Shown: one piece after another, positions 47,734 through 56,453 of the stretch | Layout of the letters: the number at the start of each line of letters is the position of its first letter | Position numbering within the stretch: position 1 is the first letter of the stretch | Assembly: GCA_005223075.1 (NCBI GenBank) | Contig: NJBO01000014.1 | Location: forward strand, 1 to 58,261 | DNA: 58,261 nt | Origin: a candidate division TA06 bacterium B3_TA06 | Lineage (GTDB): Bacteria; Hydrothermota; Tepidihabitantia; B3-TA06 | Direction of reading: 5' to 3' | Position numbers and translations under genes: made by a program | The notes under the pieces: model-generated | Databases searched by the model: none | The model's input: only the letters and a program-made list of their open reading frames with translations | What the model was told of the DNA's origin: nothing

Positions 47734-49830
47734 TTAATCGACAATGACGATCTTCCTGGAAAGGGTCTTTGTTTGCCTCTCAAGGCGCACGAAGTAGATG
47801 CCCGCAGAAACGAGTTGCCCTTTTTCGTCGCGGCCGTCCCATGCGAGGCGGTGTCTTCCGGCCCTTTGCATCCCTTCATCCAGGACCTTCACCGTTCGGC
47901 CCGTAACGTCGTAGACTGCAAGGGTAATCCGTTCATTCGCAGGCAGGCTATAGTCTATCCTGAAGCCCTGGGACGCAGGTGAGACCTCAAACTCAAGTTC
48001 ATACCTATCTGTTCGTTCCTGGATGGCCACAGGCCCGAGATGGGCAAAAAGTGTGTCATTTTCAGGCACCACGTCTTCTGCAAACTCGGTAATGACCCAT
48101 AAGGTTTCGCCCGGGCAGCAGTACATCCCGCCGAAGATCAGTATAGCCGAGTCACCCGGAGCAACGTCTTCGGCCATCAGGATTTTGTCGAATCTATTTA
48201 CTCCAAGGCTGTCGAGCAGGCAGTGAACCGGGAACGTCTCGGCGGCGGTGCCCAGGTTGCGGACCTGCACGATTAAAGTCCTTGTGTCGCAACGGGTTAC
48301 GTCTTCCGGCAGGGGTGAGATTATGTTCTCCGGTGCCACATCACCTTCGCTTGGATAGCTGATTGTGACCTCCTCAAGCCTGGGGGCCTGCAGGAAGTCG
48401 GTGGTGAAGATCCCCCGGTAGCGGATATACCGTGATGCCAGGCTGTCCGGCAGGGTATCCCCGTCAGCTACCTGGAGCCATTCGCTCCACGAGGGGGCGG
48501 GATCAGGAACGTTGCCTGTTTGAACCTCAAGGATGAAGCCCGATCCGAAGGGTACAACTGCGGTATAGAAAACGGAGCCCCACTCTACAGTATCTCCTGC
48601 ATCGTAGATCGAGGATACGTAGATCTCATCCCCGCTTCGGTCGTAGGGGTTGCCGGCGTCCGTTGTGGTGCTTATGTGAGCGCCGTGGGTGAGGAGGCTG
48701 TCGTAGGCTGTGAAGTCTGGCCCCAGATAGATGTAGGAGTAGGTGTCGAATGTGCTATCCTCTAGCCAGTTGCAGAAGCAGATGTCAAGAGTTCTATTCC
48801 CGTCAAAGTCGCCTATTACGTTTCCCATCGCGCTGTGGGTCATAAGAATTCGGGTTGTAGCGTAGTCAGGGCCGCAATAGATTGACCCTGGGAGAGCCAG
48901 GTTTGAGAAAACAATGTCCAGCTCGTCATCTCGGTTGAGATCGGCTACCGAGACGCCGCGGGATTCTGCGGTGAGGAGTCCAAGAACTGTCGTGTAGTCA
49001 GGACCGTAGGCGATGTAGGAGCTATCTCCCCAGGCGGAGAAGACGAGGTCCAATGTTTCGTCACCGTCGAGGTCGACCACTGTCACGTCGGTCAGCGAGT
49101 CGATGTCTGCGATTGTTTCGTTGGATGTAAAGTCCGGGCCGTAGTAGATGATGGCTTGAAGCCCGGCGAGGACGATGTCCGGATCCCCGTCCTTGTTCAT
49201 ATCGGCTATGGCGTTGCCGAAGTTCCAGCCGCAGGCCAGGCTGTCGCGTTGAGCAGTACCCTGATAATAGATGTAGGCGTAGCCGCCCACAAGGTTCGAG
49301 AAGACGAGGTCAAGATATCCGTCCTTATCCAGGTCCGCTGCACTGACCGCCATCCCGCAGCGGGTAGGGAAGCTGTCTACGTCAGTCCAGGGGGCAGGCC
49401 CGTAGTACAGGTGTGAGTAGAGGTCGCCTGCGCCAGTTGAGTCGTCGAAGGCCGAAAGAACTACGTCAAGATTGCCGTCGTTGTCATAATCCACAATCAG
49501 GTTGCCTGAGCCGTTGTAGCTGAAGATGGAATCTGCAAATGTGAGCTTGTCGTAGTGATAAGCATGGTATGCCGGTCCTGGGTCCAGCGTATCCCTGCTG
49601 CGGTTGTTGGAGATCAAAAGATCCAGACTCCCGTCCTTATCTATATCCCGGTAATGTATCATCTGGACCGCACCGTCTCCGGCTATGCCTGTGTCGGCAG
49701 CGTAAAGTGTGGCGTTATAGAAGCCATCTACGAAGTCCTCCTGGGTGGTTTCTACCCACCAGTTGGCTGCGGCCAAGGGCAGGACTGCAATCAGAATAAG
49801 GCCTGGGATGAGAATAGAAAAAACCTTCAT
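47734..49830 (-). CDS. Secreted FG-GAP repeat protein with sorting domain
   Basis: A 698-residue exported protein (SILIPGLILIAVLPLAAANW). Multiple FG-GAP/VCBS blades carry 'DIDKDGSLDLLISN', 'DYDNDGNLDVVLSAF', 'DLDKDGYLDLVFSN', 'DMNKDGDPDIVLAG', 'DLDGDETLDLVFS' and 'DLNRDDELDIVFSN'. Then comes a CARDB-like domain (RTLIVQVRNLGTAAETFPVH) and the C-terminal sorting module (ITLAVYDVTGRTVKVLDEGM, GRHRLAWDGRDEKGQLVSAG). Start ATG 49830 behind AAGGAGG. Probably surface bound; partners unknown. Confidence 0.85.
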   Translation of the reverse strand: MKVFSILIPGLILIAVLPLAAANWWVETTQEDFVDGFYNATLYAADTGIAGDGAVQMIHYRDIDKDGSLDLLISNNRSRDTLDPGPAYHAYHYDKLTFADSIFSYNGSGNLIVDYDNDGNLDVVLSAFDDSTGAGDLYSHLYYGPAPWTDVDSFPTRCGMAVSAADLDKDGYLDLVFSNLVGGYAYIYYQGTAQRDSLACGWNFGNAIADMNKDGDPDIVLAGLQAIIYYGPDFTSNETIADIDSLTDVTVVDLDGDETLDLVFSAWGDSSYIAYGPDYTTVLGLLTAESRGVSVADLNRDDELDIVFSNLALPGSIYCGPDYATTRILMTHSAMGNVIGDFDGNRTLDICFCNWLEDSTFDTYSYIYLGPDFTAYDSLLTHGAHISTTTDAGNPYDRSGDEIYVSSIYDAGDTVEWGSVFYTAVVPFGSGFILEVQTGNVPDPAPSWSEWLQVADGDTLPDSLASRYIRYRGIFTTDFLQAPRLEEVTISYPSEGDVAPENIISPLPEDVTRCDTRTLIVQVRNLGTAAETFPVHCLLDSLGVNRFDKILMAEDVAPGDSAILIFGGMYCCPGETLWVITEFAEDVVPENDTLFAHLGPVAIQERTDRYELEFEVSPASQGFRIDYSLPANERITLAVYDVTGRTVKVLDEGMQRAGRHRLAWDGRDEKGQLVSAGIYFVRLERQTKTLSRKIVIVD

Positions 49831-49880
49831 TCTACCTCCTTTTTATTCATAAAGCTTCTCTCGATGTTGCTTGCTGAAGT

Positions 49881-49908
49881 ATGCTAAGCAAAGTTTTGGG
49901 ATTGTCAA
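49881..49908 (-). promoter_or_regulatory. Sigma-70-like promoter
   Basis: On the minus strand TTGACA (49908-49903), 16-base spacer, TAGCAT (49886-49881). The -35 box overlaps the stop of the lpxB-like gene. Confidence 0.55.
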
Positions 49909-50918
49909 GTGGTGAGTTCCTTCCTGAGCCTTATCGCAAGTTCTCGGGCCTCTTTAGGCTTGCAGATGGTTAATTTAGCCTCCTCAACAAGATCCCCTAC
50001 ATGGGGATTGAGGAGCTCGGGCACCGCATCCTCTGCAATGATCACGTTGGGCAGGGCGAAGTGTTTGACTCGTGCAAGCATTCGTATGAGTGCTACCTCC
50101 AACCTGGGCAGCGAATAGAATACAACCTGAGGTATTCCCAGGAGTGCGGTTTCAAGACAGGCCGTGCCGGATGCCACCACTGCAAGGTCAGCACTTGCCA
50201 GCGCTCGGTAACGCGTGCTGCCTCCTGTTGCTTTGTCGTAGCCTTCCAAAAGGAAGGAAGCGTCTTTTGCTTCACCCTCTGTAAGGAAGAGCCATATAGC
50301 CCTGTCCTTTGGGTAGAGCTGCTTCCAGGCGTCCCTGAATCCTTTGAGCAGCGTCTTGTGTCTTGACTGTTCAGACGGCCTGCTGCCCGCAAGCAGGGCT
50401 ATACTCCTCCTCGAGGCCCTTGAGGTTTTTCTTTTCACATCGAAGTAGGGGGTAAGATGTTCGACCAACGGATTGCCTGTAAAGCGTGCCGGTAGTCCGA
50501 GGGAGCCCAGGAAAGCGGCCTCCCTTGGATACAGGCAAAGAAGGGAGTGGTAGCCTTTACGCAGGAGTGTCGCCCGAAACCGGCCCCATGCCCACAGCTG
50601 GGGCGGGGCGAAGAACACCCGACGCATCCCCTTCAGATCCCTAAGCCTCAATCCGAGTATCGTGTTCGGCTCGGACCAGGCCACCGCGAGGAACACATCC
50701 GGTTTCACCCTGCGCACCTCCCGTTCTATACGCTTCATCCTTACCAGAGCCTCCCCCGCGCCTTCTATCCCTGCTGCAAATCCCACAGGGGCATCGCTTT
50801 CTTGGAGTGCAGCCGGCCAGATGATCTGGGTCCCTGCTTTCTTGAGTTCTTGGCTTATAAGCCCGGCGTAGAGCGCCCCGGAGCGCTCCGCAGTAGATAT
50901 GTATACTCGTTTTCTCAC
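49905..50918 (-). CDS. lpxB: Lipid-A-disaccharide synthase-like LpxB
   Basis: A 337-residue GT19-type protein: 'YISTAERSGALYAGLISQEL' (family E-x-S-G-x-x-x-x-A motif), 'RVKPDVFLAVAWSEPNTILG', 'RRVFFAPPQLWAWGRFRATL' (the conserved P-Q-x-W-A-W), 'ARFTGNPLVEHL' and 'ADLAVVASGTACLETALLGI'. It joins UDP-diacylglucosamine and lipid X to make the lipid A disaccharide, which implies an outer membrane. It is about 40 residues shorter than E. coli LpxB. GTG start overlaps the previous stop by one base. Confidence 0.85.
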   Translation of the reverse strand: MRKRVYISTAERSGALYAGLISQELKKAGTQIIWPAALQESDAPVGFAAGIEGAGEALVRMKRIEREVRRVKPDVFLAVAWSEPNTILGLRLRDLKGMRRVFFAPPQLWAWGRFRATLLRKGYHSLLCLYPREAAFLGSLGLPARFTGNPLVEHLTPYFDVKRKTSRASRRSIALLAGSRPSEQSRHKTLLKGFRDAWKQLYPKDRAIWLFLTEGEAKDASFLLEGYDKATGGSTRYRALASADLAVVASGTACLETALLGIPQVVFYSLPRLEVALIRMLARVKHFALPNVIIAEDAVPELLNPHVGDLVEEAKLTICKPKEARELAIRLRKELTT

Positions 50919-51895
50919 TAATCCGATTTAGACGCCTTAAGCGGCTCGAATGTGGCAAGGATCACCTCAAGCTGGTTCAGCCAGAAGACCTTCTTGGTAG
51001 GAGGAGCGGGGTAGAAAAGCATGGCGTCTATCATCCAGAAGCGGCCGCCCTCGTTGAACGAGAAGCCAATCATCGGCCCACCCACTATCATAGAATCGTT
51101 CTGCCAGACCCCTTCGATGCGTATCGCCTCGCTGGCGCGGAAGTAGGACGCCCCTGCAGTTGTGAATGTTGAGTCCAGATAGTCTCCCTCGTAGAAGCGG
51201 GCGGTCAGGCTGTCGCGTAAGGAAAGCATCGCTTCGCGTGAAACCTCGGGCCTTTCTTTATCCTCCCAGTAGATGAAGATAGAGCGATCAGGTTCATGAG
51301 CGTGAACCCAGATGAAGTTGTGCTCAGCGAAGCGTTCATCCAGCAGCCACTCCTTCGGGACATTGAGCTTGAAGCCGTAAGTCTCTATATCTTCAGAAAG
51401 CTCGGCGTCTTCGCCCTTGCCGTAGGTCATTGCCTGCAGGCGTTGTAGCAGTCGGTATTTGAATGTTTCGTGGAGCTTTGAGCGGACCGCCTTCAGTCCC
51501 AAGAGCATGTTCAACGTATCACGAGCCATGAAGACCAAAACGCTCTGGTTTTTTGCCCATATATCGTTGATTCGGTACAGCGCGAACGAGTCGTTTGCGG
51601 AAAGGTCAGGAAACAAACTGCTTGTCAAGGAGTCTTGCTCGAATCCCACGATCAGTATGCCGTGCTGGGTCAGACGGTTAGCTAACTCCCCTGGTTCCAT
51701 GTAGCGAACGATGAACTCCTTAGCGGGCTGCGGGGTGAATATCTGTTTTCCCAGAGCAAACGCCAGCTCCTGCTCGATCACCTCTTTATGCTCGGTAAAG
51801 ACCAGCACGTCTCGCGCCCGGCCTACAGAGGAGGGTTTATAGTTACAGCCTGTCGCCAGGAGCGCAACTGCGGCTGTTGCTGCAAATCTTTTCAT
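50918..51895 (-). CDS. DUF4837-like lipoprotein
   Basis: A 325-residue lipoprotein (RFAATAAVALLATGC) with the DUF4837 pattern found in FCB-group bacteria: 'DVLVFTEHKEVIEQELAFAL', 'RYMEPGELANRLTQHGILIV', 'NDIWAKNQSVLVFMARDTLN' and 'SIFIYWEDKERPEVSREAML'. ATG 51895 sits in TGATG at the end of recG, so it is translationally coupled. Its biochemical role is unknown; it is conserved with envelope genes. Confidence 0.75.
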   Translation of the reverse strand: MKRFAATAAVALLATGCNYKPSSVGRARDVLVFTEHKEVIEQELAFALGKQIFTPQPAKEFIVRYMEPGELANRLTQHGILIVGFEQDSLTSSLFPDLSANDSFALYRINDIWAKNQSVLVFMARDTLNMLLGLKAVRSKLHETFKYRLLQRLQAMTYGKGEDAELSEDIETYGFKLNVPKEWLLDERFAEHNFIWVHAHEPDRSIFIYWEDKERPEVSREAMLSLRDSLTARFYEGDYLDSTFTTAGASYFRASEAIRIEGVWQNDSMIVGGPMIGFSFNEGGRFWMIDAMLFYPAPPTKKVFWLNQLEVILATFEPLKASKSD

Positions 51896-53946
51896 CAAGC
51901 CACCCCTAAGAGTTCCAAGCTTTGTGCGTGTCTGCGCCGGATGGTTGCCGAGACACGCGGATGTTTTTTAAGCTCTGGATCTTCCTTTAATATCTTGAAA
52001 GCATCCTTTTGTGCGGCCATAAGCAGATCCCGGTCTCGCAGTAAGTCTGCAATCCTCAGGTCTGGCAGCCCGTGCTGGCGCCTACCCATGATCTGACCAG
52101 GGCCGCGTATCCTTAAATCCTCCTCTGCCAAAAGAAACCCGTCCTCTGTGTTTGCGAAGAAGGTCAGGCGTTGGCTTGCCTCTGGCGAGAGCCCGGAAGG
52201 CATCAGCAATACGCAGCGCGAAGGCCTTGAGCCCCTGCCTATCCTTCCGCGAAGCTGGTGAAGCTGGGCAAGGCCGAAGCGCTCGGGATGCATTATTATC
52301 ATGATGGTAGCCTCTGCAACGTCCACCCCCACCTCGATCACAGTGGTCGAGACAAGCACCTCGACTTCTCCCTTACGGAACCTGGACATGGCTAGCTGAC
52401 GCTCCTGCGGTTTCATCCTGCCGTGCACCAGGGTCACCCTCTGATCGCCCAGTCTTTCCACCAGCTCGTCAAAGGTCTCCTTGGCCGAGGAGAGCTCAAG
52501 CTTCTCCGACTCCTCTATCAACGGACAGACCACGTACGCTCGATCGCCTTCCTTTAATCTCTCCTCCAGCCATCTGTACACGCCTTCTTTTCTGCTCTCG
52601 TAGGCAAGCTCCGTCTTTCGCTCCGCTCGCCCTTTGGGTTTCTCCTTTATAACAGATACGTCAAGGTCGCCGTAGTAGGAAAGGGTTAAGGTTCTGGGGA
52701 TCGGTGTTGCCGACATCACAAGTACGTGAGGCCTCACTTCGCTCTTGGAAGCCAGTGCCGCTCGCTGCATCACCCCGAAGCGGTGCTGCTCGTCCACGAC
52801 AACCAGGGCCAGGTCTCTAAACTCAACGTTCTCCTCGATCAGCGCGTGTGTGCCGAAGATCATATCCGCCTTGCCTCGGGCGATCATCTCGCGACGCTCC
52901 TCCTTCTCTTTGTTCTTCAGGCTCCCGGTGAGCAGGAGCGGTCTTGCTCCAATGGCTGCAAGCGTGTTTCCCCATTTGTTGTAGTGCTGCTCGGCTAAAA
53001 TCTCGGTGGGTGCCATCATCGCCGCCTGCCTGCCCGCATCGGCAGCCGCAAGCATCGCGTATAAAGCTACGACCGTCTTGCCTGACCCAACGTCGCCCTG
53101 CAGCAGGCGGTGCATGGGGTTCTTACCACAGATGTCAGCACCTATCTCGGCTATCACCTTCAGCTGGTCACGGGTCAGCTCGAACGGAAGCGCCTTGAGA
53201 AAACCCTTGGTCAACTTACCTTCGGAGAGCAACGGTTCAGCCTTGATTCCCTCCTCAAGGTTCCTTCGCCTCATCGCGATCAGAGCCTCGAAGTAGAACA
53301 GCTCCTCGTAGCGCAGCCTTGCAAGCCCCTTCTCGATCTCGGCCATCTCTTTGGGCCGATGCACGTACTGTAAAGCCTGCATGATGCCGGGGAGCTCGTG
53401 TCTCTGCATGAGTTCGGGAGGAATCGTTTCCGGCAGCTCATCCAGCTCATCCAACGCGCGGTTTGCGGCCCTGCGCACCTCCCATGCAGCAAGACCCTCG
53501 GTCAAAGGATACACCGGAAAGATGGGCCTCTCGAAGAAATCGGGGTTGGCATCCAGCCGTTCGAAGAAGGGGTTCACCATCTGCATCTGGTCGTAAAAGG
53601 TAATCTGACCTGAGACTAACAGCTTCTCACCGGGCTTGAACTTGCCTCGCAGGTCAGGCCGGTTGAACCAGACCACGTACATCTGGGCGCTTTCGTCTGC
53701 CACAAGTATCTGCACCAGCGGCCCGCGCCTGCTCCTGCGGAAAGAAGCTCCCATAACCTTGACCACGAACGTAGCCTCCTGGCCGATCTGTGCCGACGCT
53801 ATGGGCACCGGGTTGGAGCGGTCTATATACCGGGTGGGCAGATGGAACAGCAGATCCTCGACCGTCTCGATACCCAATTTCGACAACCGTGCCGCTCTCT
53901 TGGGTCCGATCCCTTTGAGGTACTGAACAGGTGTCTCAGGCTTCAG
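51895..53946 (-). CDS. recG: ATP-dependent DNA helicase RecG
   Basis: A RecG helicase that reverses stalled forks. Wedge/OB domain (QEATFVVKVMGASFRRSRRG), Walker A 'MHRLLQGDVGSGKTVVALYA', DEQH box 'LALVVVDEQHRFGVMQRAAL', motif III 'VMSATPIPRTLTLSYYGDLD', and C-terminal 'GRIGRGSRPSRCVLLM' plus the 'GRRQHGLPDLRIADLL' end. The first TTG is 53886 (663 residues), but the conserved 'PVQYLKGIGPKRAARLSK' lies upstream in frame with no ATG/GTG/TTG. A CTG at 53946, eight bases after GGGGGG, is the likeliest start, so the coordinate given extends to it. Confidence 0.92.
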   Translation of the reverse strand: MKPETPVQYLKGIGPKRAARLSKLGIETVEDLLFHLPTRYIDRSNPVPIASAQIGQEATFVVKVMGASFRRSRRGPLVQILVADESAQMYVVWFNRPDLRGKFKPGEKLLVSGQITFYDQMQMVNPFFERLDANPDFFERPIFPVYPLTEGLAAWEVRRAANRALDELDELPETIPPELMQRHELPGIMQALQYVHRPKEMAEIEKGLARLRYEELFYFEALIAMRRRNLEEGIKAEPLLSEGKLTKGFLKALPFELTRDQLKVIAEIGADICGKNPMHRLLQGDVGSGKTVVALYAMLAAADAGRQAAMMAPTEILAEQHYNKWGNTLAAIGARPLLLTGSLKNKEKEERREMIARGKADMIFGTHALIEENVEFRDLALVVVDEQHRFGVMQRAALASKSEVRPHVLVMSATPIPRTLTLSYYGDLDVSVIKEKPKGRAERKTELAYESRKEGVYRWLEERLKEGDRAYVVCPLIEESEKLELSSAKETFDELVERLGDQRVTLVHGRMKPQERQLAMSRFRKGEVEVLVSTTVIEVGVDVAEATIMIIMHPERFGLAQLHQLRGRIGRGSRPSRCVLLMPSGLSPEASQRLTFFANTEDGFLLAEEDLRIRGPGQIMGRRQHGLPDLRIADLLRDRDLLMAAQKDAFKILKEDPELKKHPRVSATIRRRHAQSLELLGVA

Positions 53947-53985
53947 CGTCGTATCCCCCCGATGAGACAGATAGGTGAATCATTC

Positions 53986-54252
53986 TTATGGTTGGCGATA
54001 AGCTTGGCTTCGGTGGCGAATATGATAAACGATTACGACCTTTGCCTTATCATCTACTTGATAAATCACTCTGTAGTCCTTGATCCGAATTCGATAAATC
54101 CGTTCTGCACCGCGAAGTTTGCGATGGTGTGGCGGAAAGGGATTATCTCCAAGGGATTCAACCGCTTCTATTATTGGTGGGATATGCTGTGGATCGATGC
54201 TCCTTAAGTCCTTTTCCGCTGAGTGCTTCCAGCGGATATTATAGGAGGCCAT
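53986..54252 (-). CDS. relE: RelE/ParE-like toxin
   Basis: An 88-residue protein from ATG 54252 (MASYNIRWKHSAEKDLRSID). RelE pattern: 'EKDLRSIDPQHIPPIIEAVE', 'SLGDNPFPPHHRKLRGAERI', 'YRIRIKDYRVIYQVDDKAKV', 'YHIRHRSQAYR' with conserved R61-like 'RIR..DYRVIY' and the terminal Arg/His residues. It would cleave mRNA in the ribosomal A site. It overlaps the antitoxin by 14 bases. Confidence 0.88.
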   Translation of the reverse strand: MASYNIRWKHSAEKDLRSIDPQHIPPIIEAVESLGDNPFPPHHRKLRGAERIYRIRIKDYRVIYQVDDKAKVVIVYHIRHRSQAYRQP

Positions 54253-54430
54253 CCCTTTGCAGCTTCTTTTTAAGTTCCTCAAAGGACAGGGTCGGCTCAT
54301 CCCTACGTTCGGCAACCACTGCAAGATCATGTAAATCTTCCAGAAGTTCCTCATATTCCTTGAGGGGAATGATTACCGCTGTCCTTTGGCCTTTTTCATC
54401 TACTACGTACTTTTCCCGGCCTCGTTCCAT
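54239..54430 (-). CDS. relB: Antitoxin of RelBE type
   Basis: A 63-residue protein (MERGREKYVVDEKGQRTAVI) with the Phd/RelB-like N-terminus 'VVDEKGQRTAVIIPLKEYEE' and a C-terminal helix 'EPTLSFEELKKKLQRDGLL' that would wrap the toxin. It precedes and overlaps relE by 14 bases, a typical antitoxin-toxin order. The pair lies just upstream of recG. Confidence 0.85.
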   Translation of the reverse strand: MERGREKYVVDEKGQRTAVIIPLKEYEELLEDLHDLAVVAERRDEPTLSFEELKKKLQRDGLL

Positions 54431-54472
54431 ATCTTTCCTCCTTCAGGAGACTTGTTTCGCCTTGTCCTTCTT

Positions 54473-54500
54473 ACTATATTTACGTTCCGTGTAGTGTCAA
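54473..54500 (-). promoter_or_regulatory. Sigma-70-like promoter of relBE
   Basis: On the minus strand TTGACA (54500-54495), 16-base spacer, TATAGT (54478-54473), 43 bases before ATG 54430. Confidence 0.75.
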
Positions 54501-54557
54501 GATGGCTGTTGAGTCACTTAGTCATCCCTCTGAGTGTATACTCCAAGAAGAGATCAC

Positions 54558-55055
54558 TCAGGATTGCCAGTTTTCTTTGAGCTCCCGCCAGGTTTCGGCG
54601 AGAGCCTGAGAGATTACCTTAACGTCGGCTAAAACGGGCATGAAGTTGGTGTCGCCTGACCAGCGGGGCACCACGTGAAGGTGCAGGTGATCCTCGATCC
54701 CGGCGCCTGCCACCCTGCCGAGGTTGGTTCCTATGTTGAACCCGTCAGGATTGGCCGCCCGGCGAAGTGTGTCTATCGAGCGCTGGGTTAAACGCAAGAG
54801 CTCGGCTAAAGCGTCGTCTGAAAGCTCGGCCAGCTCTTTTGTGTGCTTGTAGGGCGTCACCATGAGGTGGCCGTTGTTGTAAGGGAAGCGATTCAAGACC
54901 ACGAACACGTTTTCACCGCGGGCCAAAACCAGGTTCTTTTCGTCGTCCTGGGGCTGGGCGGAACCGATCTCACACAAAACGCACCTATCCTTCCCTTCGT
55001 CAGATAACGCTTCCCTGATGTAGGTCATTCGCCAGGGTGCCCAGAGTTTTTTCAT
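54558..55055 (-). CDS. HIT-family nucleotide hydrolase/phosphorylase
   Basis: A 165-residue HIT protein. 'LWAPWRMTYIREALSDEG' and 'CVLCEIGS' at the N-terminus are typical of the AP4A phosphorylase-like branch. The catalytic HxHxH is 'DHLHLHVVPRW' near residue 122-130. 'ENVFVVLNRFPYNNGHLMVT' is the other conserved segment. It hydrolyses or phosphorolyses dinucleoside polyphosphates. It lies about 140 bases after the PHP gene; the gap holds nothing I can identify. Confidence 0.9.
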   Translation of the reverse strand: MKKLWAPWRMTYIREALSDEGKDRCVLCEIGSAQPQDDEKNLVLARGENVFVVLNRFPYNNGHLMVTPYKHTKELAELSDDALAELLRLTQRSIDTLRRAANPDGFNIGTNLGRVAGAGIEDHLHLHVVPRWSGDTNFMPVLADVKVISQALAETWRELKENWQS

Positions 55056-55196
55056 TACATGCCTCTATCTATAGAGAAGTCAGGTTTTTTTACGGTCTTC
55101 CATCCGCAGAAATTTGGAACGGGTTGCCGTTCATTTGGTGTCCACAGGGATTTCCACACAACTAGAGATACTACTTTTGCACAACACGCATTGAGT

Positions 55197-56453
55197 TCAG
55201 AAAAGCGACAACTGCTCATGGTCTTTTTCATCTTCATCTTTCTTCTCGGCCTCTTCTTCCCTGGAGAATACGCTTACCGTGCCGAACACCCCGTCGTAGC
55301 CTTCTTCCACCTTGACCTGGCCTTTCCGCATCCTGGCTATGCCTTGAGCGATCTCGCGCCCGGCCACCCGTGCTATCTCTTCGGTATCCGCCCACAGCAG
55401 GGCATTGAACTCGCCGTCCAGCTCCTGGCATACCCGTTCGTAGACGTGGCCTACCCCGGCGGTGTCCCGGCCAATGCCCTTGGCCTCGCCGATCAACTCA
55501 GCCAGAGGTATTATTGAGTAGTAGGGCAGTGCGCCCGTAGGATGGAAGCCTTCGGGCCGGTCGGCAAGCTCTTCTACGCGGTGAAGGACCCCAAGTGTAA
55601 GCGGCTTGCCGCAGCGGGGGCAGATATTTTTCCCCCCGATCGACTCGCCCGGCGCCAGGCGAATGTTACAGTTGCGGTGCCCGTCGTAGTGATACTTGCC
55701 TTCCTGAGGGAAGAACTCGATGGTGCCGAGCATTCGCTTCGGGTCCTTCTGTTTGAGTGAGTCCTTCAGCTCATAGAACGAGGGCTCTATGTCGAAGATG
55801 TTGGCCTCGCGTCCCATGCGGGCGGGCGAGTGCGCGTCGGAGTTGGAGATAAGGGTTATCCTGTCAAGTGCCGACAGCCTCCAGTTCATGGCCGGATCGG
55901 ATGAAAGGCCGGTCTCGGCCGCGAAGATCTCCTTCGAATAGCGCCCGAAGCACTCCTCTAAGGAGTCGAACCCGGACTTGGAGCCGAAGAGCGAGAACCA
56001 GGGCGTCCAGATGTGGGCAGGAACGATAAAACTGTCCGGGGAAATCGAAAGCACTCCCTCCAACATCGCCTCTGAGTCAAGGCCAAGGGTTGGACGCCCG
56101 TCCGAGGTCAGGCTGCCGAACCGGCCAAGGAACTTCGAGATCTTTTCCACATCGTCGAAGGATGGAGCGAATATCACGTTGTGTATCCTGTGCAGCGTCC
56201 CCTTGCGGGTGTAGATGCCCGACACCTCTGCGGTGAGTATGAACTTTATGCCGTCGTATTCATAGATTCCCGGCCCGGCCTCGATAAGATGCCGGTTAAG
56301 TTCGTCAAGCCAGCCAGGATGGGTAAAGTCCGCGGTTCCCAGAAGTCCTATCCCCTTGAGTTTTGCCATCCGCGCCATCTCGGGGATGCGCATGTTCTTG
56401 CTGGTCGCGCGCGAAAAACGCGAGTGAAGGTGAAGGTCGGCCACTATCTTCAT
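55197..56453 (-). CDS. PHP-domain protein, endonuclease Q-like
   Basis: A 418-residue protein of the EndoQ/TIGR00375 type. PHP metal residues are 'DLHLHSRFSRATS' (HxH), 'GTADFTHPGWLD', 'LTAEVSGIYTRKGTLHRIHN', 'IVPAHIWTPWFSLFG' and 'LISNSDAHSPARMGREANIF'. A zinc-like site 'KNICPRCGKPLTLGVLHR' follows. EndoQ cleaves DNA 5' of deaminated bases. The last five residues are QLSLF, the bacterial sliding-clamp binding motif. Overlaps the methyltransferase gene by four bases. Confidence 0.82.
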   Translation of the reverse strand: MKIVADLHLHSRFSRATSKNMRIPEMARMAKLKGIGLLGTADFTHPGWLDELNRHLIEAGPGIYEYDGIKFILTAEVSGIYTRKGTLHRIHNVIFAPSFDDVEKISKFLGRFGSLTSDGRPTLGLDSEAMLEGVLSISPDSFIVPAHIWTPWFSLFGSKSGFDSLEECFGRYSKEIFAAETGLSSDPAMNWRLSALDRITLISNSDAHSPARMGREANIFDIEPSFYELKDSLKQKDPKRMLGTIEFFPQEGKYHYDGHRNCNIRLAPGESIGGKNICPRCGKPLTLGVLHRVEELADRPEGFHPTGALPYYSIIPLAELIGEAKGIGRDTAGVGHVYERVCQELDGEFNALLWADTEEIARVAGREIAQGIARMRKGQVKVEEGYDGVFGTVSVFSREEEAEKKDEDEKDHEQLSLF

